This document shows positions 58,211 through 64,000 of a stretch of 64,000 nucleotides of DNA, piece after piece; position 1 is the first letter of the stretch, and each line of letters starts with the position of its first letter. The DNA is taken from contig NZ_JAUQSX010000008.1 of NCBI RefSeq assembly GCF_030581005.1, forward strand, positions 186,001 through 250,000, in the 5' to 3' direction. The translations under genes were made by a program, and so were the position numbers. The notes beneath the pieces are model-generated. The model saw only the letters and a program-made list of their open reading frames with translations, was not told where the DNA came from and searched no databases. The stretch is from Hymenobacter mellowenesis. GTDB taxonomy: Bacteria > Bacteroidota > Bacteroidia > Cytophagales > Hymenobacteraceae.

Positions 58211-59233
58211 TTATTTCGCCAGCGTTTGCTGCCACTTCCACGAGCTGGCGAGCGAGTCGGCCAGGGAGGTTTCGGTTTTGAAGCCCAGCACCTGCTCGGC
58301 TTTGGTCGCGTCGGCATAGATGGCGGGCACGTCGCCGGGGCGGCGCGGGCCGAGTTCCACGTTCAGCTTCTGGCCCGATACTTCCTCGAAAGTGTGCACC
58401 ACTTCGAGCACGGTATTGCCGTGGCCGGTGCCCACGTTGAAGGTTTCCACGGTGTCGCTGGCCTTATGGTCGAGCAGGCGCTGCACAGCCACCACGTGGG
58501 CCTTGGCCAAATCCACAACGTGGATGTAGTCGCGGATGCACGAGCCGTCGGGCGTATCGTAGTCGGTACCGTACACCGTCAGCTTCTCGCGGATACCGGC
58601 GGCCGTTTGGGTGATGAAAGGCACCAGGTTGTTGGGCACGCCCAGCGGCAATTCGCCGATTTTAGCCGACTCGTGCGCGCCAATCGGGTTGAAGTAGCGC
58701 AGCAGAATGGTGCGAATCTGGTTGTCGGGCGCGCCCGATACATCGTGCACGATGTCTTCGCACATCTGCTTGGTGCGGCCATAGGGCGAGGAAGCCGGCT
58801 TGGTGGGCGTGGCCTCGGTCACGGGCAGCGCGTCGGGCACGCCGTACACGGTGCAGGAGGAAGAAAACACCAGGTTTTCCACGCCAGCCTCCTTCATCAC
58901 CTCCAGCAGCGTGAGCAGCGAGCCCACGTTGTTCTGAAAGTAAGCCAGCGGCTTCGCCACCGATTCGCCCACCGCCTTGTAGGCCGCAAAGTGAATGACG
59001 CCCTTGATGTCTTTCTCCGTCTCAAACACCTGGCGCAGGGCCGCCGCGTCGCCGCAGTCGATGCGGTGCAACGGCACGGCCGTGCCCAAAATGGCCTCAA
59101 TGCCCGCCACGGCCGACTCCTGCGAGTTGCTGAAATTGTCGATGATGACGGGCTGAAAGCCGGCCTGCGCCAGCTCCACCACCGCGTGGGAACCGATATA
59201 GCCGGCGCCGCCGGTCACGAGAATTTTGGTCAT
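58211..59233 (-). CDS. galE: UDP-glucose 4-epimerase GalE
   Basis: 340 residues from ATG 59233. Marks: LVTGGAGYIGSHAVVELAQA, FAAYKAVGESVAKPLAYFQN, SSSCTVYGVPDALPVTEATP, YGRTKQMCEDI (YxxxK) and the C-terminal YADATKAEQVLGFKTE. It supplies UDP-galactose for polysaccharide synthesis. Confidence 0.95.
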   Translation of the reverse strand: MTKILVTGGAGYIGSHAVVELAQAGFQPVIIDNFSNSQESAVAGIEAILGTAVPLHRIDCGDAAALRQVFETEKDIKGVIHFAAYKAVGESVAKPLAYFQNNVGSLLTLLEVMKEAGVENLVFSSSCTVYGVPDALPVTEATPTKPASSPYGRTKQMCEDIVHDVSGAPDNQIRTILLRYFNPIGAHESAKIGELPLGVPNNLVPFITQTAAGIREKLTVYGTDYDTPDGSCIRDYIHVVDLAKAHVVAVQRLLDHKASDTVETFNVGTGHGNTVLEVVHTFEEVSGQKLNVELGPRRPGDVPAIYADATKAEQVLGFKTETSLADSLASSWKWQQTLAK

Positions 59234-59239
59234 TGTTTT

Positions 59240-59325
59240 AGTTGTCAGTTGCTCGTTGTCAGTTGTTAATTCGGCCACCAGCGCCGGCAATAAGCCTGAC
59301 AACTGACAACGAGCAACTGACAACT
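59240..59325. repeat. Palindromic intergenic element, family D-like (GTTGTCAGTTGC)
   Basis: Perfect 27-bp arms at 59240-59266 and 59299-59325, loop 32 nt. Each arm also contains the direct repeat TTGTCAGTTG twice. It is between galE and the WbpO-like gene. Confidence 0.93.
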
Positions 59326-59328
59326 AGT

Positions 59329-60624
<1,296 letters not shown>

Positions 60625-60628
60625 GTAG

Positions 60629-61255
60629 TTAGATTTTCGAGGTTCGTTTGTCGGTTTTGGCGAGCGGACGCACCGACTGTTCGTCGGTGCTGAGCTCGTA
60701 TTGTTCGCCGCTTTCGGGGCAGGTGGCCCGGCGGTTAGCGTCGAAGGCGAGGCGATGGCCGTAGGCGCTCATCCAACCCTGGGGCCGGGCGGGCGCGCCG
60801 TATACGAGAGCATAGGCCGGCACGTCGTGCGTGACCACGCTGCCCGCGCCCACGAAGGCGTAGCGCCCCAGCCGCGTGCCGCACACAATGGTGGCGTTGG
60901 CCCCGACGGTGACGCCCTGCTCCAGATAAGTGGTTTGGTACTGGCCGGCGCCCTTGCGGGGCACGGCGCTGCGCGGATTCTTCACGTTGGTGAACACCAC
61001 CGAAGGGCCCAGAAACACGTCGTCTTCGCACACCACGCCGCCGTAGAGGCTCACGTTGTTTTGCACCTTCACGTTGCGGCCCAGCACCACGCCGTCGGCC
61101 ACGAATACGTTCTGGCCCAAGTTGCAATCTTCGCCAATGTCGGCCCCCGCCGAGACGTGGCAAAAGTGCCACACGCGGCTGCCCCGGCCTATCTGGCAGC
61201 CCTCGTCGAGGACGGCGGTGGGATGGGCGTAGTAATCGGGCGTAGCGTGGGGCAT
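60629..61255 (-). CDS. Left-handed beta-helix acyltransferase (WbpD-like)
   Basis: 208 residues from ATG 61255; the upstream ATG at 61384 has no promoter before it. Hexapeptide repeats are clear ([60 protein letters not shown]), with [12 protein letters not shown] and [20 protein letters not shown] typical of WbpD/WlbB N-acetyltransferases of 3-amino uronic acids. The C-terminal [10 protein letters not shown] is an additional segment not needed for catalysis. It is 4 nt from the dehydrogenase gene. Confidence 0.85.
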   Translation of the reverse strand: MPHATPDYYAHPTAVLDEGCQIGRGSRVWHFCHVSAGADIGEDCNLGQNVFVADGVVLGRNVKVQNNVSLYGGVVCEDDVFLGPSVVFTNVKNPRSAVPRKGAGQYQTTYLEQGVTVGANATIVCGTRLGRYAFVGAGSVVTHDVPAYALVYGAPARPQGWMSAYGHRLAFDANRRATCPESGEQYELSTDEQSVRPLAKTDKRTSKI

Positions 61256-61280
61256 GCGGGCAGGCAAGGGATTGAAGCCG

Positions 61281-61288
61281 CAAAGGTA
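61281..61288 (-). promoter_or_regulatory. TAnnTTTG -7 box of the nucleotide-sugar operon
   Basis: TACCTTTG on the minus strand, 25 nt upstream of the ATG at 61255. It supports that start and would drive the wbpD-like gene and the dehydrogenase gene directly behind it. Confidence 0.5.
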
Positions 61289-61311
61289 AGACGGGGCGGG
61301 GGTTGGGTTCG

Positions 61312-61319
61312 TACTTTTG
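61312..61319 (+). promoter_or_regulatory. TAnnTTTG -7 box of the Uma2 gene
   Basis: TACTTTTG on the plus strand, 24 nt before ATG 61344. With 61281-61288 it makes a compact divergent promoter pair. Confidence 0.5.
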
Positions 61320-61343
61320 GGTAATTCCCTCACTGAGCACGTT

Positions 61344-61934
61344 ATGGGCCTTCCTGTTCGCCACACTGATAATCCTGATTTCATTTCGCCCGAAGACTAC
61401 CTGCGCTTGGAACGCGAGGCAGAATTCAGGCACGAGTACGTTGAAGGCAAAATCATCGCCATGGTTGGCGCCAGCTATTCACACAACCTCATTTGCATGA
61501 ATCTGGGCGGTGAAATGCGGAGCCAATTGCGCGGAAAAAACTACTCAGTAGTGGGCAGCGACCAGCGCCTACAAATTATGAGTGGCAGTGCCTTCGTGTA
61601 TCCTGACCTGACAGTAGTATGCGCCCCCCCGAAATTCAACGAGGAAAAAAAACCTGATACCTTACTAAATCCCACGCTATTGGTAGAAGTGCTGTCGCCT
61701 ACTACCAGTCAGTATGACCGTAGCGACAAATTCATGCTCTACCGACAAGTGCCGAGCCTGCGCCAGTATTTGGTATTAGACTCGCAATCAGCCTATGCCG
61801 AACTGCACACGCAGGATGAGCGGGGCCGCTGGGTACTCACCGAAACCCGCGACCTTGACGCCGTGCTGGACCTGAGCAGCATCGGCTGCCAAGTACCGCT
61901 GGCGGAGGTGTACGCGGGGGTGGAATTGGGCTAA
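61344..61934 (+). CDS. Uma2-family (DUF820) restriction-endonuclease-fold protein
   Basis: 196 residues from ATG 61344. The fold's core is visible: [48 protein letters not shown] (catalytic-type Asp), [20 protein letters not shown] (Glu/Val core) and the [14 protein letters not shown] helix. The family is most abundant in cyanobacteria and Bacteroidota; its DNA target and cellular role are unknown. The stop overlaps the converging gene by 4 nt. Confidence 0.88.
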   Translation: MGLPVRHTDNPDFISPEDYLRLEREAEFRHEYVEGKIIAMVGASYSHNLICMNLGGEMRSQLRGKNYSVVGSDQRLQIMSGSAFVYPDLTVVCAPPKFNEEKKPDTLLNPTLLVEVLSPTTSQYDRSDKFMLYRQVPSLRQYLVLDSQSAYAELHTQDERGRWVLTETRDLDAVLDLSSIGCQVPLAEVYAGVELG

Positions 61935-62314
61935 CGACCAAAGGCAGCGTGCAGGAGGTCGCCTATTAAAGTAGCGTAGGCTGAAAATGCACCCACAATT
62001 GCACAAAGCCACGTCAGCCACAGGCTGCTTGTGATGAGTATGGCGACTACGGATTTTTGCTGCTGCCGGGCTGCCCGATTCAAGGCAATCAGGTGCAAGG
62101 TGATACCGACTACCCAACCAATTACCACCACCCAAACGCTTAACTCAATCGTCTCGCTGATGCCGTGGCCGTAAGCATAGGAAACAACGAGCGAGTTGAC
62201 GTACAACAGTCCCCATGCACCGAAGCAGTCGAGCAAACCCAGTGCAAGGACTAGCCCGGCTAAGCGCGGCCAAGCCGGCCACGGTTGCATTCGTGGATAG
62301 GTGGCGGTATTCAT
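61931..62314 (-). CDS. Small membrane protein of unknown function
   Basis: 127 residues with three to four hydrophobic segments (LAGLVLALGLLDCFGAWGLL, LSVWVVVIGWVVGITLHLIA, VVAILITSSLWLTWLCAIVG). No family recognised. ATG 62314 is used; 62290 is an alternative. It lies 13 nt from the aldehyde dehydrogenase stop, on the same strand. Confidence 0.6.
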   Translation of the reverse strand: MNTATYPRMQPWPAWPRLAGLVLALGLLDCFGAWGLLYVNSLVVSYAYGHGISETIELSVWVVVIGWVVGITLHLIALNRAARQQQKSVVAILITSSLWLTWLCAIVGAFSAYATLIGDLLHAAFGR

Positions 62315-62327
62315 AGCGACGAAGATA

Positions 62328-63770
62328 TTAGAGCTTCACGCACACGTTCTGCGCCTCGGTGAAAAACCGCAGGGCTTCCAAGCCACCTTCGCGGCCCACA
62401 CCGGAGTTTTTCATGCCGCCGAAGGGCGTGCGCAGGTCGCGGTGCAGCCAAGTATTTACCCACACAATGCCGGAGTGCAACTGGTGCGCCACGCGGTGGG
62501 CGCGTTGCAAATCGCGCGTCCAGAGGGTGGCGGAGAGGCCGTAGTCGGTGCTGTTGGCCATCATCAGAGCTTCCTCGTCGGTGTCGAAGGGCGTGAGGGT
62601 GACCACGGGGCCGAAGATTTCCTCCTGGTTGGTGCGGCAGTCGAAAGGCAGGTTTTCAAACACCGTGGGCTCCAGGAAGTAGCCGCTTTCGCAGCGGCCG
62701 GGCACGGTGGCGCGGTGGCCGCCGGCCAGCAGGGTGCCGCCTTCGTCATGGGCCAGTTGAATGTAGTCCAGCACTTTATTCAAATGCGCTTCGCTCACCA
62801 GCGCGCCTTGCTTAGTATCGGCTTCGAGCGGGTCGCCGATTTTTTGCAGCTCCAGCTGCTGGAGAAACTCGGTTTTGAAGGCTTCGTAAATGGGCCGCTC
62901 CACGAAGATGCGGGAGCCGCAGAGGCAAATTTGGCCCTGGTTGGCGAAGCTGCTGCGTACGCTGGTGGCCACGGCGGCGGCCAGGTCGCAGTCGGCGAAG
63001 ATGATGTTCGGGTTTTTGCCGCCCAGCTCCAGGCTGAGCTTTTTGAACAGCGGCGCGGCCGTGCGGGCCAGGTGCCGCCCCGTGGCCGTGCCGCCCGTGA
63101 AGCTGATGGCCTTGATGCCCGGATGCTCCACAATGGCCTGCCCGCAGTTCGGCCCGTTGCCGTGGATGATGTTGAGCACGCCGGCCGGCAAGCCCGCTTC
63201 GATGCACAGTTCGCTCAGCAGAAAGGCGGTAGCAGGGGTGATTTCCGAGGGCTTGGCCACCACGCAACAGCCCACGGCCAGCGCGGGCGCAATTTTCCAA
63301 GTAAAAAGGTAAAGCGGCAGGTTCCAGGGCGAGATGCAGCCCACCACGCCCACCGGGTGGCGCACGGTGTAGTTCACCGCCACGCCTTCCTGCACGTGCG
63401 CTTCGGTGGCGAAGTGGCCGGCGGCGGTGCCGAAAAAGTGGAAGTTGCTGGCCGCCCTCGGAATGTCCATCACGCGGGCCAGGCTGAGCGGCTTGCCGTT
63501 GTCCTGGCTTTCGGCGCGGGCCAGGCGGTCGAGGTTGGCGTCGATGAGGTCGGCTATTTTCACCAGCAGACGGCCCCGGTCCTCGGCCGGGAGGGCGCGC
63601 CAGGCGGGCAGGGCGGCTTCGGCGGCGGCCACGGCGGCGGCCACGTCTTCGGAGCCGGAGTCGGGAATCTGGCCGTAGACCTGGCCGGTGGCGGGCTCCA
63701 CGTTGTCGAGGTAGCGGCCGGCCTGGGGCGGCACCAGCTGGCCGTTGAGGTAATTCTGGATGCGCAGCAT
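62328..63770 (-). CDS. NAD(P)-dependent aldehyde dehydrogenase
   Basis: 480 residues. Catalytic Cys282 in NQGQICLCGSRIFVERPIYE (with Cys284 next to it), base Glu in LSLELGGKNPNIIFADCDL, cofactor motif AISFTGGTATGRHLA and oxyanion Asn in CISPWNLPLYLFTWK. C-terminal signature FGGMKNSGVGREGGLEAL. The sequence resembles 2-hydroxymuconic-semialdehyde and betaine-type dehydrogenases but the aldehyde is not clear. It lies at the end of the nucleotide-sugar region without an obvious link. Confidence 0.93.
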   Translation of the reverse strand: MLRIQNYLNGQLVPPQAGRYLDNVEPATGQVYGQIPDSGSEDVAAAVAAAEAALPAWRALPAEDRGRLLVKIADLIDANLDRLARAESQDNGKPLSLARVMDIPRAASNFHFFGTAAGHFATEAHVQEGVAVNYTVRHPVGVVGCISPWNLPLYLFTWKIAPALAVGCCVVAKPSEITPATAFLLSELCIEAGLPAGVLNIIHGNGPNCGQAIVEHPGIKAISFTGGTATGRHLARTAAPLFKKLSLELGGKNPNIIFADCDLAAAVATSVRSSFANQGQICLCGSRIFVERPIYEAFKTEFLQQLELQKIGDPLEADTKQGALVSEAHLNKVLDYIQLAHDEGGTLLAGGHRATVPGRCESGYFLEPTVFENLPFDCRTNQEEIFGPVVTLTPFDTDEEALMMANSTDYGLSATLWTRDLQRAHRVAHQLHSGIVWVNTWLHRDLRTPFGGMKNSGVGREGGLEALRFFTEAQNVCVKL

Positions 63771-63809
63771 AAGCGTAGGGAGTGGGTGAACAAAGCTAAC
63801 GCCCCGCTC

Positions 63810-64000
63810 CTACTTCCCCGGGCCGGCGTACGGCGGCAGGTTGGTATCCGAAATCAGGTACAGTGGGCGCTGGCGCACGTTGGCCGAGAGCCGGGCGATG
63901 TACTCGCCGATGATGCCCACCGAAATGAGCTGCACGCCGCCCAGAAACAGGATGCTCACCATGAGCGACGCCCAGCCCGGCTGGTAGTCGTGGGTGATGA
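63810..64000 (-). CDS. Family 2 glycosyltransferase (GtrB/DPM-like), C-terminal end
   Basis: The last 62 codons are in the window, stop at 63810-63812. The sequence [20 protein letters not shown], then [20 protein letters not shown], ends [17 protein letters not shown]. The GIIGEYI.R....RPLY motif after two membrane helices is the C-terminal hallmark of GtrB/dolichol-phosphate-mannose-synthase-like enzymes that load sugars onto polyprenyl phosphate. The 5' part lies beyond 64000. It continues the polysaccharide theme. Confidence 0.85.
   Translation of the reverse strand, partial: ITHDYQPGWASLMVSILFLGGVQLISVGIIGEYIARLSANVRQRPLYLISDTNLPPYAGPGK

Noticed and set aside
61344-61934. Uma2-family protein as part of a defence island or mobile element
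   Set aside because: The family has an endonuclease fold, but there are no other defence or mobility genes beside it, and its neighbours are ordinary metabolic genes.

Overview
This is most likely a Bacteroidota chromosome segment, best matched to a Hymenobacter-like member of the Cytophagales. The evidence is high GC content with sharply AT-richer intergenic islands, TAnnTTTG -7 boxes close to start codons, almost no Shine-Dalgarno sequences, C-terminal sorting domains of the type IX secretion system, a CrtD/CruF carotenoid pair, and many long palindromic intergenic elements. No rRNA, tRNA, CRISPR array, insertion-sequence transposase or prophage gene was seen. The window opens inside one gene (csgE) and closes inside another (a glycosyltransferase).

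Layout. 1-6313: curli-type amyloid locus (csgE end, csgF, csgG, csgA-like, csgB-like, a CsgH-like gene, a beta-propeller lipoprotein). 6533-12600: OmpA-domain protein, SRPBCC protein, GNAT acetyltransferase, RlmI-like methyltransferase, secreted unknown. 12719-15742: crtD, cruF and a TetR regulator. 15780-25616: secreted hydrolases (M28, an HExxH protein, a transglutaminase-like protein, M13) around a GapN-like dehydrogenase. 25701-32995: TPR histidine kinase, rpiB, tatC, glyA, a sigma-like factor with a probable anti-sigma partner, a DUF6252-like lipoprotein. 33521-38234: giant surface protein, phosphoesterase, two acidic disordered proteins. 38377-43661: pterin dehydratase, a 33-residue membrane peptide, TlpA-like protein, rsmI, lnt, suhB, small proteins. 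43767-51485: radical SAM protein, redox-motif-less TlpA-like protein, radA, unknown protein, a second surface protein. 51636-54858: cyclic-nucleotide-type histidine kinase followed by a receiver/glutaredoxin-like/thioredoxin-reductase-like fusion. 54954-61255: nucleotide-sugar genes (rfbA, wbpP-like, rfbB, galE, wbpO-like, wbpD-like). 61344-64000: Uma2 protein, membrane protein, aldehyde dehydrogenase, glycosyltransferase end.

Two themes stand out. Cell-envelope output dominates: curli fibres, sorted surface proteins, secreted peptidases, lipoprotein acylation, Tat export, carotenoids and polysaccharide sugars. In addition, more than twenty inverted-repeat elements of several unrelated sequence families sit in intergenic gaps, some nested, hybrid or collapsed, which points to an active or recently active palindrome-spreading process. 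The clearest candidate for an uncharacterised system is the kinase plus receiver-oxidoreductase pair at 51636-54858, whose architecture suggests a phosphorelay that ends in a flavin redox enzyme rather than in DNA binding.
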